This document shows positions 32,642-41,917 of a stretch of DNA of 64,000 bases, piece by piece. This DNA is from Oscillospiraceae bacterium (GTDB taxonomy: Bacteria > Bacillota > Clostridia > Oscillospirales > Ruminococcaceae), in contig SVOZ01000001.1 in the NCBI GenBank assembly GCA_015066115.1, forward strand, positions 1 through 64,000. The letters are read 5' to 3'. The notes under the pieces are model-generated. The model saw only the letters and a list, made by a program, of their open reading frames with translations, was not told the DNA's origin and ran no database searches. A program made the translations under genes and the position numbers. How positions within the stretch are numbered: position 1 is the first letter of the stretch; the number at the start of each line of letters is the position of its first letter.

Positions 32642-33476
32642 AATGGTAGAAATGCCGAGCAGAAGCATCGTTCCCGAGCGCGACGTTGATAAAACCCCTA
32701 TCCTCGAAGCGCATCACCTGGGTATCGACTTTGGCGGACTTACTGCTGTTGACGATCTCACCTTAGCCGTTGGAAGAACTGAGATCGGAGGTCTTATCGG
32801 ACCTAACGGTGCAGGTAAAACAACCGTTTTTAACCTGCTTACAAATGTTTATGCACCAACCAGAGGAACCATCCTTCTCGATGGAAAAACCACTGCAGGA
32901 AAGACAACCGCTCAGGTAAACCGTATGGGAATTGCCAGAACCTTCCAGAATATCCGTCTTTTCTCGGATATGTCGGTTATTGACAATGTAAAGGTTGGTC
33001 TGCACAATCAAATTAAAGAGTCGCTCGTTTCAAACTTTACCCATAGCTTTGGCTTTAAAAAGGCTGAAAAGAAGTTTACCGAGCGTGCGCTCGAGCTTCT
33101 TGACTTTTTCAAAATGGCAGATATGGCAAATGAAGAGGCAGGCTCTCTGCCTTACGGCGCACAGCGTAGGCTTGAAATTGTCCGCGCCCTTGCAACCAAC
33201 CCCGGAATTATTTTGCTTGATGAGCCTGCGGCCGGAATGAACCCTTCCGAAACCGCAGAGCTTATGAATAATATCCGCAGAATTCGTGACACCTTTAATA
33301 TCGCAATTTTATTAATTGAGCACGATATGAATCTTGTTATGAATATCTGTGAGGGCATCTGCGTTCTTGACCACGGTAAAGTTATTGCCAAGGGAACGCC
33401 TGATGAGATCAAATCCAATCCCAAGGTTATCGAAGCATACCTCGGAAAAAAGAGGGAGGGCGATAATAATGCTTAA
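32634..33476 (+). CDS. livG: Branched-chain amino acid ABC ATPase LivG
   Basis: A 280-residue ABC ATPase. Walker A GPNGAGKTT near residue 50, the variant signature LPYGAQRRLEIVRA, and Walker B GIILLDEPAAGMNP are clear, with the long insert between Q-loop and signature (VSNFTHSFGFKKAEKK) that separates LivG from LivF. ATG 32634 is preceded by GGGAGGTGCAGGTA; a frame open upstream to 32595 lies inside livM. It ends in a 8-base overlap with livF. Confidence 0.95.
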   Translation: MSKMVEMPSRSIVPERDVDKTPILEAHHLGIDFGGLTAVDDLTLAVGRTEIGGLIGPNGAGKTTVFNLLTNVYAPTRGTILLDGKTTAGKTTAQVNRMGIARTFQNIRLFSDMSVIDNVKVGLHNQIKESLVSNFTHSFGFKKAEKKFTERALELLDFFKMADMANEEAGSLPYGAQRRLEIVRALATNPGIILLDEPAAGMNPSETAELMNNIRRIRDTFNIAILLIEHDMNLVMNICEGICVLDHGKVIAKGTPDEIKSNPKVIEAYLGKKREGDNNA

Positions 33477-34167
33477 GGTTAATGATATAAACGTTTATTA
33501 CGGCAAAATTCACGCCCTTAAAGGTGTTTCCCTTGATGTAAAGCAGGGTGAGATAGTTGCTCTTATCGGTGCAAACGGTGCCGGTAAATCAACCACACTT
33601 AAAACTATTTCGGGAATGCTCCGCACCAAAACAGGAAGCATCAGCTTTCTTGATGAGGACATTTCTCACACAGAACCGCATAAGCTTGTTGCAAGAGGTC
33701 TTGCACATGTTCCCGAGGGCAGACGTTGCTTTTTGCAGATGACCGTTCTTGAAAATCTTGAAATGGGCGCCTATACCGATCCTTCAAATGTCAAGGCAGG
33801 AATTGAGGATGTCTTTAATAGATTTCCAAGACTTATGCACCGCAAAAATCAGATTGCAGGAACCCTTTCGGGTGGCGAACAGCAGATGCTTGCAATGGGC
33901 AGAGCTCTTATGAGCCGCCCCAAGCTTATGATGCTTGATGAGCCTTCTATGGGTCTTGCTCCCATTTTGGTTGAGCAGATATTCAGCATTATTAAGGAGC
34001 TTAACGCCGCGGGTACAACAGTGCTCTTGGTTGAGCAAAACGCAGGTATGGCGCTCGAAATTGCCGATAGAGCCTATGTTCTTGAATCGGGAAGATTGGT
34101 CCTTTCGGGAACAGGCAAAGAGCTTCTCGGCTCCGACCAGATCAAAAAAGCGTATCTCGGCGGCTAA
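33469..34167 (+). CDS. livF: Branched-chain amino acid ABC ATPase LivF
   Basis: A 232-residue ABC ATPase: Walker A GANGAGKST, signature LSGGEQQMLAMGRAL, Walker B KLMMLDEPSMGLAP, and the LivF-type opening MLKVNDINVYYGKIHALKGV. It is the second ATPase of the transporter and the last gene of the operon. ATG 33469 lies inside the end of livG, after GAGGGAGGGCGATAA. Confidence 0.95.
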   Translation: MLKVNDINVYYGKIHALKGVSLDVKQGEIVALIGANGAGKSTTLKTISGMLRTKTGSISFLDEDISHTEPHKLVARGLAHVPEGRRCFLQMTVLENLEMGAYTDPSNVKAGIEDVFNRFPRLMHRKNQIAGTLSGGEQQMLAMGRALMSRPKLMMLDEPSMGLAPILVEQIFSIIKELNAAGTTVLLVEQNAGMALEIADRAYVLESGRLVLSGTGKELLGSDQIKKAYLGG

Positions 34168-34225
34168 AAGTTTTGTAAAGTTAATTTACTTTATAGAAAC
34201 AAATGGCTATATATCAACAAATTTT

Positions 34226-34257
34226 CTCCCTTGGCCTTTTAGGTCAGGGGAGTTTTT
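34226..34257 (+). terminator. Terminator of the liv operon
   Basis: CTCCCTTGGCC, loop TTTTA, GGTCAGGGGAG (11 bp with two G-U pairs), then T5. Confidence 0.88.
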
Positions 34258-34294
34258 CGTTAAGAAAATAGCAATCTAATATCCTCTAAACTGC

Positions 34295-34323
34295 TTGAAA
34301 TAAGACGAAATAAGTGGTATACT
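34295..34323 (+). promoter_or_regulatory. Promoter of pyruvate kinase gene
   Basis: TTGAAA (34295-34300), 17-base spacer, TATACT (34318-34323), 32 bases before the ATG. Confidence 0.8.
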
Positions 34324-34355
34324 ATATATGTTAAATTTTAACTTGGAGAACTGCT

Positions 34356-35768
34356 ATGAGAAAAACAAAAATGATATGTACAATAGGCCCTGCCTGCAGC
34401 GATGAAAAAACCCTTTCAGAACTCTGCCTTGCAGGAATGAATGTTGCCCGTCTTAACTTTTCGCACGGAACGCATGAGCAGCATAAAAAGCTTATCGACA
34501 CAATAAAAAAGGTGAGAACAGAGCTTTCTATGCCCATAGCAATTATGCTCGATACCAAAGGCCCCGAATACAGAATAGGTGTTTTTGAGGGCGGAAGCGT
34601 AACTGTTTGCGATGGCGATGAATTTATCTTTACAGCAGACGATATTATCGGAGATAATAAAAAGGTTTCAGTAAGCTATAAGGGTATAGCCGCCGAAATG
34701 AAGAAGGGCGATATAATAAAGGTTAATAACGGCCTTCTTATCTTCGAAGTTGTAAGCACAACTAAATCCGATGTAATTTGTAAAACTATTGTCGGAGGCG
34801 AAATGCGCGATAAAAAGAGTATGAGCTTTCCCGATAAGGTTTTAGGCCAAAAATATGTAAGCGATGATGATAAGAGCGACATAATTTTCGGAATCGAAAA
34901 TGATGTTGATTTCATTGCCTGTTCCTTTGTGTCCTGCAAGCAGGATCTGTTGGATGTTAAAAAGATAATTTCTGAAAACGGCGGAAAGAACATTGATATT
35001 ATCGCAAAAATTGAAAACCGTTCGGGCGTTGATAATATTGAAGAGATCTGCGAGGAATGTGACGGAATTATGGTCGCAAGAGGTGACCTTGGCGTTGAAA
35101 TTCCTTTTGAAGAGGTTCCTGCCATACAGAAGCATATGATAAAGGAATGCCGCCTTTTAGGTAAAAGGGTAATTACGGCAACCGAGATGCTCGAATCAAT
35201 GATAAATAATGCCCGTCCCACAAGGGCAGAGATTTCTGACGTTGCCAATGCCGTTTTTGACGGCACAAGCGCCGTTATGCTCTCGGGCGAAACCGCCGCA
35301 GGAAAATACCCGGTTTTAACTGCGCAAACAATGGCAAAAATCGTTGAGCAGGCAGAAAAAAGCATCTCTTACGATGAGGTTTTTCATAACTCGCGGTTTA
35401 AGATAAAGAACACAGTTGACGCCATTTCTCACGCAACCTGCAATATGGCGATCGACATTGATGCCAGAGTAATTGCGGTTTGCTCGCTCTCGGGCGCCAC
35501 CGTGCGAATGGTATCGCGTTTTAGAGGCCCTGCCGATATTATGGGCCTTACCACTGACGAAAAAACCTGGCGCAAGCTCTCGCTTTCCTGGGGCGTAACC
35601 CCCGTTAAAGCCGAAAGATACGACTCGACCGAGGTGCTTTTCTACACTGCTAAAAACCTGGCGGCAAAAACCTTTTCGCTTAGCAAAGGCGATAGGATTG
35701 TTATTACGGGTGGACTTGTAAACGGCTCGTCTGGTAACACCAATATGATAAAGGTTGAAACTGTTTAA
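34356..35768 (+). CDS. pyk: Pyruvate kinase
   Basis: A 470-residue pyruvate kinase making ATP and pyruvate from PEP and ADP. It starts RKTKMICTIGPACSDEKTLS, shows NVARLNFSHGTHEQH, MLDTKGPEYRIG, the catalytic-site IIAKIENRSGVDNIEEICEE with the active Lys, and MVARGDLGVEIPFEEVPAIQ then GKRVITATEMLESM. It stops after the C-domain, so it lacks the extra PEP-utiliser domain found in many Bacillus enzymes. A single-gene unit with promoter and strong terminator. Confidence 0.96.
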   Translation: MRKTKMICTIGPACSDEKTLSELCLAGMNVARLNFSHGTHEQHKKLIDTIKKVRTELSMPIAIMLDTKGPEYRIGVFEGGSVTVCDGDEFIFTADDIIGDNKKVSVSYKGIAAEMKKGDIIKVNNGLLIFEVVSTTKSDVICKTIVGGEMRDKKSMSFPDKVLGQKYVSDDDKSDIIFGIENDVDFIACSFVSCKQDLLDVKKIISENGGKNIDIIAKIENRSGVDNIEEICEECDGIMVARGDLGVEIPFEEVPAIQKHMIKECRLLGKRVITATEMLESMINNARPTRAEISDVANAVFDGTSAVMLSGETAAGKYPVLTAQTMAKIVEQAEKSISYDEVFHNSRFKIKNTVDAISHATCNMAIDIDARVIAVCSLSGATVRMVSRFRGPADIMGLTTDEKTWRKLSLSWGVTPVKAERYDSTEVLFYTAKNLAAKTFSLSKGDRIVITGGLVNGSSGNTNMIKVETV

Positions 35769-35774
35769 TTTATA

Positions 35775-35804
35775 GGGCGAAATCTACTGATTTCGCCCAT
35801 TTTT
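35775..35804 (+). terminator. Terminator after pyk
   Basis: GGGCGAAATC, loop TACT, GATTTCGCCC, then ATTTTT. Perfect 10-bp stem. Confidence 0.93.
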
Positions 35805-35805
35805 A

Positions 35806-35834
35806 TTGCAAAATAAAAAAATAAAGAGTATAAT
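35806..35834 (+). promoter_or_regulatory. Promoter of proBAC operon
   Basis: TTGCAA (35806-35811), 17-base spacer, TATAAT (35829-35834), 26 bases before the proB ATG. Confidence 0.75.
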
Positions 35835-35860
35835 AGAAAAAAACTTATGGAGAGAAAGTT

Positions 35861-36628
35861 ATGCGTATCGTAGTAAAAGTCGGCACATCGACCCTTGCAC
35901 ACTCAACAGGAAGAATGAATATCTTTTTGGTTGAAGAGCTTTGTAAGGTTTTAAGCGACCTTAAAAATATCGGCCACGAGGTAATTTTAGTTTCTTCGGG
36001 CGCTATCGGAATGGGGATGGGTAAGCTTAATATCAAAAAACGCCCCGACGATATTCCAACCAAGCAGGCCGCCGCCGCAGTCGGTCAGTGCGAGCTTATG
36101 TATACATACGATCGCCTCTTTTCACAGTATAATCACACAACGGCGCAGGTTCTCGTTACCGGCTCTGATATGAAGAGCGAGGAGCGCCATAGAAACTTTG
36201 AAAACACCTTAAACCGCCTTTTAGAGCTCGATGCTCTGCCCATCATAAACGAAAACGACACCGTTGCCACCGATGAAATTGTCATCGGCGATAACGACAC
36301 ACTTGCCGCAATAGTATCTGTTAGCGTAAAGGCTGATCTGCTTGTGCTTTTATCGGACATTGACGGCCTTTACACAGCCGATCCCAGAAGAGATAAAAAC
36401 GCAGTCCTTTTAAAAAGGGTAGAAAATCTCACCCCTGAAATTATGGCTCTCGGAGAGGGCAAAGGCTCGTCGCTCGGCACAGGCGGAATGAAAACCAAGC
36501 TTCACGCCGCCGAGATCGCAACAGAAAAGGGAATTGATATGGTAATTGCAAACGGCTCTGATCCCTTAAAGCTTTATGATATCGTAAAGGGTGAAGATGT
36601 TGGCACCCGCTTTATTGGAAAGAAGTGA
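35861..36628 (+). CDS. proB: Glutamate 5-kinase ProB, without PUA domain
   Basis: A 255-residue amino acid kinase that phosphorylates glutamate, the first step of proline synthesis. Motifs: VVKVGTSTLAHSTGRMN, ILVSSGAIGMGMGKL, PIINENDTVATDEI and the substrate loop LGTGGMKTKLHAAEIA. It is only the kinase domain; the C-terminal PUA domain of the longer form (about 365 residues) is absent, as in many Gram-positive enzymes. First gene of the proB-proA-proC operon. Confidence 0.95.
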   Translation: MRIVVKVGTSTLAHSTGRMNIFLVEELCKVLSDLKNIGHEVILVSSGAIGMGMGKLNIKKRPDDIPTKQAAAAVGQCELMYTYDRLFSQYNHTTAQVLVTGSDMKSEERHRNFENTLNRLLELDALPIINENDTVATDEIVIGDNDTLAAIVSVSVKADLLVLLSDIDGLYTADPRRDKNAVLLKRVENLTPEIMALGEGKGSSLGTGGMKTKLHAAEIATEKGIDMVIANGSDPLKLYDIVKGEDVGTRFIGKK

Positions 36629-36632
36629 TATT

Positions 36633-37874
36633 ATGCTTTCAACAAAGGAAATTCTTGTAAATGCTAAAAATGCCAAAAATTCAGCCCTTGTTACGTCCAA
36701 AGAGGATAGAAAAAGGGCTGTTTTGGCTATGGCAGATGCTATTTTGGAAAACAAAGAGCAGATTTTAGAGCAAAACAGAATGGATTTGGAAAATGCAAAG
36801 GGAAAGATCAGCGAGGTTATGCTTGATAGACTTCGCCTTACGCCCGACAGAATAAAGGCTATGGCAGAGTCTATGCGAACCGTAGCAGAGCTTTCTGACC
36901 CTGTTGGCAAAACGATAAGCGAGTATAAACGTGAGGATGGCCTCTTGATTAAAAAGGTTTGTGTGCCTATCGGCGTTGTAGCAATCATTTACGAAAGCAG
37001 ACCTAATGTAACTGCCGATGCCGCTGCCCTTTGTGTAAAAAGCGGAAATGTTAGTGTGCTTCGCGGCGGAAAAGAAGCCTTTAATAGCGCAAAAGCAATA
37101 GTTGATGCAATGAAAAGCGGCCTTGAAAAAGAGGGTTTTGATAAAAATCTTGTAAATTTAGTTGAGGACACGACTCGCGACAGCGCAAATGAGCTTATGC
37201 GCGCAAACGGATATGTTGACCTGCTTATTCCCAGAGGTGGAAAGGGTCTTATTGATGCCTGCGTTCAAAACGCCACAGTTCCTTGTATTCAAACCGGAAC
37301 AGGCATCTGCCATATTTATGTTGACAAATTTGCCGACCTTGAGAAAGCAGTTAAAATCCTTGACAATGCAAAAACCTCTCGCCCTTCTGTTTGCAATGCG
37401 GCAGAAGTTTGCTTAGTACATAGGGACGTTGCTAATGAGTTTTTGCCTATGGTATATAAAGCTCTTGCAGAGGAAAAAAATGTAGAGCTTCGTCTTTGCG
37501 AAAAGAGCGCACAAATTATAAAGGGCAAAACCGCAGGAGAAAACGATTTTGACACCGAATTTTTGGATTATATCCTTGCGGTAAAAATTGTAGATAGCAC
37601 AGAAGAAGCGATAGAGCATATTTCGCTTCACTCAACAGGGCATAGCGAGACAATCATTTCAGAAAACACCGAGGCGCAAAAGCTCTTTACAAGCCTTGTT
37701 GACAGTGCCGCAGTTTATGTAAATGCTTCAACTCGTTTTACAGACGGCGGAGAGTTCGGACTTGGGTGCGAAATGGGCATCTCGACCCAAAAAATGCATG
37801 CCCGCGGCCCTATGGGAATAGAGGAAATGACGGCTTATAAATATGTGATAGAGGGAAACGGCCATATAAGATAG
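36633..37874 (+). CDS. proA: Gamma-glutamyl phosphate reductase ProA
   Basis: A 413-residue aldehyde-dehydrogenase-fold enzyme that reduces gamma-glutamyl phosphate with NADPH. Marks: GVVAIIYESRPNVTADAAAL, LIPRGGKGLIDACVQN, the catalytic-Cys region ASKTSRPSVCNAAEVCLVH (with Cys in SVCNAAE), and ARGPMGIEEMTAYKYVI at the end. ATG 36633 lies 4 bases after proB with GAAGTGA as a weak ribosome site; the frame extends upstream into proB but that part is not ProA-like. Confidence 0.96.
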   Translation: MLSTKEILVNAKNAKNSALVTSKEDRKRAVLAMADAILENKEQILEQNRMDLENAKGKISEVMLDRLRLTPDRIKAMAESMRTVAELSDPVGKTISEYKREDGLLIKKVCVPIGVVAIIYESRPNVTADAAALCVKSGNVSVLRGGKEAFNSAKAIVDAMKSGLEKEGFDKNLVNLVEDTTRDSANELMRANGYVDLLIPRGGKGLIDACVQNATVPCIQTGTGICHIYVDKFADLEKAVKILDNAKTSRPSVCNAAEVCLVHRDVANEFLPMVYKALAEEKNVELRLCEKSAQIIKGKTAGENDFDTEFLDYILAVKIVDSTEEAIEHISLHSTGHSETIISENTEAQKLFTSLVDSAAVYVNASTRFTDGGEFGLGCEMGISTQKMHARGPMGIEEMTAYKYVIEGNGHIR

Positions 37875-37885
37875 GATGTGTGAAA

Positions 37886-38680
37886 ATGAAAACGGCAGGT
37901 TTTATCGGCACAGGTAAAATGGGCGGCGCATTAGCAAAGTCTGTCATAGAAAAAATAGGCGGAGAAAATGTGCTTTTGTCGGATAATTTTAAAGAAAAAG
38001 TCATGGAAATTGCAGGAGAAAGCGGCGCGCTCTGCGTGGATGCCGAAAGGGTCGCAAAAGAGTGCGAATTTATATTCCTCGGTGTAAAGCCTCAGGTTAT
38101 AGATAAGGCTATAAGCGAGATTAAAGATTCACTCAAAGACAGAAAAGATGCCGTTTTAGTGTCAATGGCGGCAGGCGTGACCTGCGAGAGAATAACCTTA
38201 CTTTTGGGCTTTGAATTTCCTATAATCAGAATAATGCCAAACACCGCCGTTGCAGTAGGCGCAGGCACAACCGTTTACAGCCACAATATGCTTGTCACAA
38301 AAGAGCAGACAGAAAAGTTTTGCTCGCTTTTGTCCCTTTCGGGTTTGTTAGAACCAATAAGTGAGGAGCTTATTGATGCCGCAATGGCAGTTTCGGGTTG
38401 CGGCCCTGCCTTTGTGTATTACTTTGCAAAGGCACTCTCGGACGGTGGAGTTAAATGCGGCCTTGATGAAGGGCTCTCTCTAAAGCTTGCCGAGCAAACT
38501 GTTCTTGGAGCGGCAAAACTTGCCATCGCAACAGGCACCGATCCAAAACAGCTTGAAAGGGATGTTTGCTCGCCTGGTGGAGCCACCATTGAAGGCATTT
38601 ATATCCTTGAAAATGCAAAGACCGACAAAACGGTTGAAAACGCGGTAATTGCCGCCTTTGAAAAGGCTAAAAAACTATAA
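37886..38680 (+). CDS. proC: Pyrroline-5-carboxylate reductase ProC
   Basis: A 264-residue reductase for the last step of proline synthesis. The Rossmann opening is TAGFIGTGKMGGALAKSVIE, with IRIMPNTAVAVGAGTTVYS, and the family signature in SGCGPAFVYYFAKALSDGGV plus CSPGGATIEGIYILE. ATG 37886 is chosen because AGGA ends 9 bases before; GTG 37880 is too close to it. It closes the proBAC operon and is followed by a bidirectional terminator. Confidence 0.96.
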   Translation: MKTAGFIGTGKMGGALAKSVIEKIGGENVLLSDNFKEKVMEIAGESGALCVDAERVAKECEFIFLGVKPQVIDKAISEIKDSLKDRKDAVLVSMAAGVTCERITLLLGFEFPIIRIMPNTAVAVGAGTTVYSHNMLVTKEQTEKFCSLLSLSGLLEPISEELIDAAMAVSGCGPAFVYYFAKALSDGGVKCGLDEGLSLKLAEQTVLGAAKLAIATGTDPKQLERDVCSPGGATIEGIYILENAKTDKTVENAVIAAFEKAKKL

Positions 38681-38685
38681 AAAAA

Positions 38686-38715
38686 GCACCGAGCTTTTTA
38701 GCTCGGTGCTTTCGC
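38686..38715. terminator. Bidirectional terminator between proC and pduL
   Basis: GCACCGAGCT, loop TTTT, AGCTCGGTGC with A run before and T-rich tract after. Confidence 0.92.
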
Positions 38716-38730
38716 TTTTTTAATATGTAA

Positions 38731-39300
38731 TTAGTCGATGATCTCGCCAACAGAACCTGCGCATGCGGCATTGGATTCGTCGGTGTCGATGTGCATAGCA
38801 GTTGCGAATTTCTCGGAAACACGAACAACAACATCATCAAAAATGGTGGTTCTCTGCTCGGAAGCGATCTTAACCTTGATGTTCTGCTTGTCGCAAACGC
38901 CGAACTTCTCGGCATCCTCGGGAGTGATGTGTAAATGACGCTTTGCAACGATAACGCCCTCGCTAAGCTCAACCTCGCCGCAGGGACCAACAAGCTTGCA
39001 GCCTGCGCTGCCCTTTGTATCGCCGGACTCTCTGATGGGAGCGGCAACACCGATAGAACGAGCATCGGTCATAGAAATTTCAACCTGAGTTGAGGGACGG
39101 ACAGGACCTAAAATAGAAACGCCGGCAAGCTCTCTCTTGGGACCAACAACGGTAACGCGCTCGTTGCAGGCGTACTGTCCGGGCTGAGAAAGATCTTTTT
39201 TAATGGTAAGCTCAGCGCCTTTTCCAAAAAGGATTTCAAGGTCGGCCTGTGAAAGATGAACGTGACGGGCAGAGGTTTCAACTAAAATTTCTTTAGACAT
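38731..39300 (-). CDS. pduL: Phosphate acyltransferase PduL
   Basis: A 189-residue PduL phosphotransacylase, unrelated to the Pta family, converting acyl-CoA and phosphate to acyl phosphate and CoA. The two zinc-binding histidine motifs are ARHVHLSQADLEILFG at the start and AKRHLHITPEDAEKFG near 118-133, with SILGPVRPSTQVEISMTDAR between. There is no N-terminal microcompartment-targeting peptide and no shell genes nearby, so it is probably the soluble housekeeping form used for acetate production and ATP gain. Single-gene unit. Confidence 0.93.
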   Translation of the reverse strand: MSKEILVETSARHVHLSQADLEILFGKGAELTIKKDLSQPGQYACNERVTVVGPKRELAGVSILGPVRPSTQVEISMTDARSIGVAAPIRESGDTKGSAGCKLVGPCGEVELSEGVIVAKRHLHITPEDAEKFGVCDKQNIKVKIASEQRTTIFDDVVVRVSEKFATAMHIDTDESNAACAGSVGEIID

Positions 39301-39409
39301 AATATTTCTCCATTCTTCTGCAAAAGCAGAGATTATTTAACAATTATATTTTACGCCTTTTGTATCACTTTTTCAAGACCTTTAAGGAAAAATCTGCAAA
39401 AACAAATAA

Positions 39410-39445
39410 TAAACACGGCGTATTTATTAAATACACCGTGTTTTA
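39410..39445 (-). terminator. Terminator of the cytosolic WDEP-family gene
   Basis: Minus strand AAAACACGGTGTATTT, loop, AAATACGCCGTGTTT, then AT-rich tract. One mismatch in a stem of about 15 bp. Confidence 0.75.
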
Positions 39446-39452
39446 AATTTAA

Positions 39453-40544
39453 TTATTCATCAAGACCTGCATAGATTTCGATTTCGCCCTCGTCATCATA
39501 AGCCTGCCTTACGCGCTTAATGGCCGCATCCATCTCGTACCATTTTTCCTCAAAGCCCTCTTCGGTGCAGAGCATTTTGCCGTCAATCTTAATGGGCAGG
39601 CGCTTAACTAAGCCTATAAAGCTTCTTGAGTTGTAGGTGAATAAACAAAGACCCGCATTGCGCTGAAGCTTATATTTCTCGCTTGTTCTGTAAAGGAAGG
39701 TGTTGAAATATTCAACCTGAGCCCTGCAGTAATCCTCGTCGCTTTTAAGGCCTGTATATGTTAATCTATCGTAGGCGCAGGGATACATCCAAACATTAAC
39801 AGGGTGATCAAACTTTTTCATCATCTCATCCTGAAAATAGAGATGAAAATCGTCGGTGGAATTAAATTTAACTCCGAGTGCATTAGAGAGCGCCTCAAGC
39901 CTCTCAATTTGCATTTGATTATCTGAAAATTCTTCTCTTACGTCGTAGGCATAGTTATCCCAGCCGGCGTCGGTAACATATTTTAGAGCTTCACATCTGG
40001 GAACACTTCTCTCGGTTCCGAGCTTGCAGAAATCAATAAGCTCCTGATTTAAAATATTTGTGCAGAAAACAGGGTAAATTCGCTTTTTGTATGTAAGATA
40101 AAGAGCCTTTGTCATCTCATAAAAATCGTCGTTTGAAAGCACATGCAGATAAGGCTCATCCCAGTAAAATCCTGAGAAAATATCCCAGCCGCCCTCGACC
40201 GACTTTATTACATCAACGGTTGTCTGAACAGAGGCAACATAGTCCTCAATAGTGGTTTCGCTTGATCTGTAAAGACTGCAGATCATCCAAAAGGTCGCGC
40301 CGTACTTTTTGCAAAGCTCAATAATTCCGCGAAATCTTCTTTTTGCATCCTCGCCTTCTCCGATAATGTTTGCAAAAAGGGAGGTTACATAGCCTTCTTT
40401 GAGAAGGGTTTCTATCTCCTTGAGATTGTCCTCAATCGATGCAACACCGTCGCCGTCACTATCATAGTAGTCTGCAAAATATGTCAGCGAATAAAACATC
40501 ACTCTTTTTTTGTCTTTAATAAATCTGTAGGCTTTTTTGTCCAT
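39453..40544 (-). CDS. WDEP-family protein, cytosolic paralogue (function unknown)
   Basis: A 363-residue protein I cannot assign. It has no signal peptide. Near residues 26-38 lies an EF-hand-like calcium loop, DSDGDGVASIED, followed by alternating strands and helices that look like a TIM barrel: LCKKYGATFWMICSLY, GGWDIFSGFYWDEP at about 125-138, KKRIYPVFCTN, GWDNYAYDVRE at about 195, HPVNVWMYPCAYD and AGLCLFTYNSRSF. The acidic residues in WDEP and NYAYDVRE are invariant with the two large secreted paralogues at 48731 and 52644, so they may be catalytic. ATG 40544 is chosen: GGGAG lies 8 bases upstream, while GTG 40553 touches it. A glycosidase-like role is inference. Confidence 0.7.
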   Translation of the reverse strand: MDKKAYRFIKDKKRVMFYSLTYFADYYDSDGDGVASIEDNLKEIETLLKEGYVTSLFANIIGEGEDAKRRFRGIIELCKKYGATFWMICSLYRSSETTIEDYVASVQTTVDVIKSVEGGWDIFSGFYWDEPYLHVLSNDDFYEMTKALYLTYKKRIYPVFCTNILNQELIDFCKLGTERSVPRCEALKYVTDAGWDNYAYDVREEFSDNQMQIERLEALSNALGVKFNSTDDFHLYFQDEMMKKFDHPVNVWMYPCAYDRLTYTGLKSDEDYCRAQVEYFNTFLYRTSEKYKLQRNAGLCLFTYNSRSFIGLVKRLPIKIDGKMLCTEEGFEEKWYEMDAAIKRVRQAYDDEGEIEIYAGLDE

Positions 40545-40736
40545 ATAAGCCACTCCCTTTAACCTGCAAAGCAGTATTTATAAAACAATTTTACAATAAT
40601 AAAATATCCTTTTCAATAGATTTTCTGTCCAAAATCTGTTGATTTTAATCAAAAAAAGACAGTTTTGTAGCAAAAAGAAAAAAAACAGAATATCTTAAAA
40701 TATAAACGGTAGATAACTTTATGCGGAGGGAAATAT

Positions 40737-41813
40737 ATGTTACATAATAATGTGTATCACTTTTTTATGAGCGCCTCTACACCCAAAGGTTTTGTTACGC
40801 ATTTTTCACAGCTTACAAATGAAAACGAATTTAAGAAAACCTTTATTTTAAAGGGAGGAGCGGGAAGCGGTAAGTCCACCCTTATAAAAAAAGCGGCATC
40901 AAGATTTGCTGATAAGCAGGAATGCGAGCTTATACACTGCTCTGCCGATGTAAACTCCCTTGATGCCGCAATTTTTAAAGACTCTGCAATAAGCCTTGTC
41001 GATGGCACCGCTCCACACGTTGTTGAGCCAACTCTTGCGGGACTAAACCATAAGGTCGTGTCACTTTACGACTTTTTTGACAGCAATATTTTAGAGAAAT
41101 ATGCCGCCGAAATAAACAGAGCCGCCGTAAGAGAGGAGATGTACCGACAAAGGTTTGACAGCTTTTTGAGAGCGGCAGGAATGCTTTTGTCGTCAAATGA
41201 AAAATTAGCTATGCGCTGTCTTGATAAATCAAAGCTTACTAATTTTATTTCAAGGCTCTGCGCAAGAGAAATAAAAAAACAAAAAGGAGGAGTAGGGGAT
41301 GTAAAGGTAAGGTATCTTAGCACAATTTCTGAAAACGGAGTGTTTATGTTTACAGACACCGCTCAAAAAATGTGTGACCGCCTTTTTGCAATCGAGGATG
41401 ATAGCGGCGCGGCTTCGGGAATTGTTTTAGAGGCTGTAAGTAAAGCGGCAGTTTCTGCAGGATACACGGTTTATATCTGCCTTTGCCCTATGTCCGACAG
41501 TAAGAGAATAGATCATCTGCTTATTCCCGAACTCTCGCTTGGCCTTATGACCTCGAATAAATTCCATCCGATAAAGATTGAAGGAGTCAAGACTATACAC
41601 ACCTCGCGGTTTTATGATAAAGAAAAAATGCAGGAATATTCGTTTAGAACATCCTTCCAGCGCCGCGCCGCAAGAGAACTCTTAAAGGAGGCGGCAGAGT
41701 TTTCAGATAAGCGCCTGCAGTGCCATCGAAGGCTTGAAAACTACTTCGTTCAGGCCTGCGATTTTGCAAAAAGAGACGCTTATTTTGACGATATGATAAA
41801 AAATTATATCTGA
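40737..41813 (+). CDS. P-loop ATPase of the PRK06851 type
   Basis: A 358-residue ATPase. The opening HHFFMSAST-like segment (VYHFFMSASTPKGFVTHFSQ), Walker A LKGGAGSGKSTLIKK at about 38-52, and the IHCSADVNSLDAAIFKDSAI then LVDGTAPHVVEP stretch fit the uncharacterised PRK06851 family of Gram-positive, often spore-forming, bacteria. The second half repeats the layout with ICLCPMSDSKRIDHLLIPEL, a likely second degenerate nucleotide-binding unit. No membrane segment. GCGGAGG precedes the ATG, and a terminator lies at 41820-41856. I know no established function. Confidence 0.8.
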   Translation: MLHNNVYHFFMSASTPKGFVTHFSQLTNENEFKKTFILKGGAGSGKSTLIKKAASRFADKQECELIHCSADVNSLDAAIFKDSAISLVDGTAPHVVEPTLAGLNHKVVSLYDFFDSNILEKYAAEINRAAVREEMYRQRFDSFLRAAGMLLSSNEKLAMRCLDKSKLTNFISRLCAREIKKQKGGVGDVKVRYLSTISENGVFMFTDTAQKMCDRLFAIEDDSGAASGIVLEAVSKAAVSAGYTVYICLCPMSDSKRIDHLLIPELSLGLMTSNKFHPIKIEGVKTIHTSRFYDKEKMQEYSFRTSFQRRAARELLKEAAEFSDKRLQCHRRLENYFVQACDFAKRDAYFDDMIKNYI

Positions 41814-41819
41814 TTTTTC

Positions 41820-41856
41820 GGCAGTGTTGCTTTTTTTAAAAACACTGCCGTTTTCT
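41820..41856 (+). terminator. Terminator before addB
   Basis: GGCAGTGTT, loop of 12 bases, AACACTGCC, then GTTTTCTTT. Confidence 0.82.
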
Positions 41857-41884
41857 TTGACATATTATCAAAAAATGTTATAAT
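41857..41884 (+). promoter_or_regulatory. Promoter of addBA
   Basis: TTGACA (41857-41862), 16-base spacer, TATAAT (41879-41884), 33 bases before the addB ATG. Confidence 0.83.
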
Positions 41885-41917
41885 GTAGTTATAACAATTA
41901 AGAGAGGAGAAAAAACT

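Noticed and set aside
34676..35365. 229-residue open frame on the minus strand inside pyk
   Set aside because: Antisense shadow of a well-recognised pyruvate kinase; no ribosome binding site and Ser/Ile-rich low-complexity product.
38731..39300. PduL as part of a bacterial microcompartment
   Set aside because: No N-terminal targeting peptide and no shell or diol/ethanolamine genes nearby.
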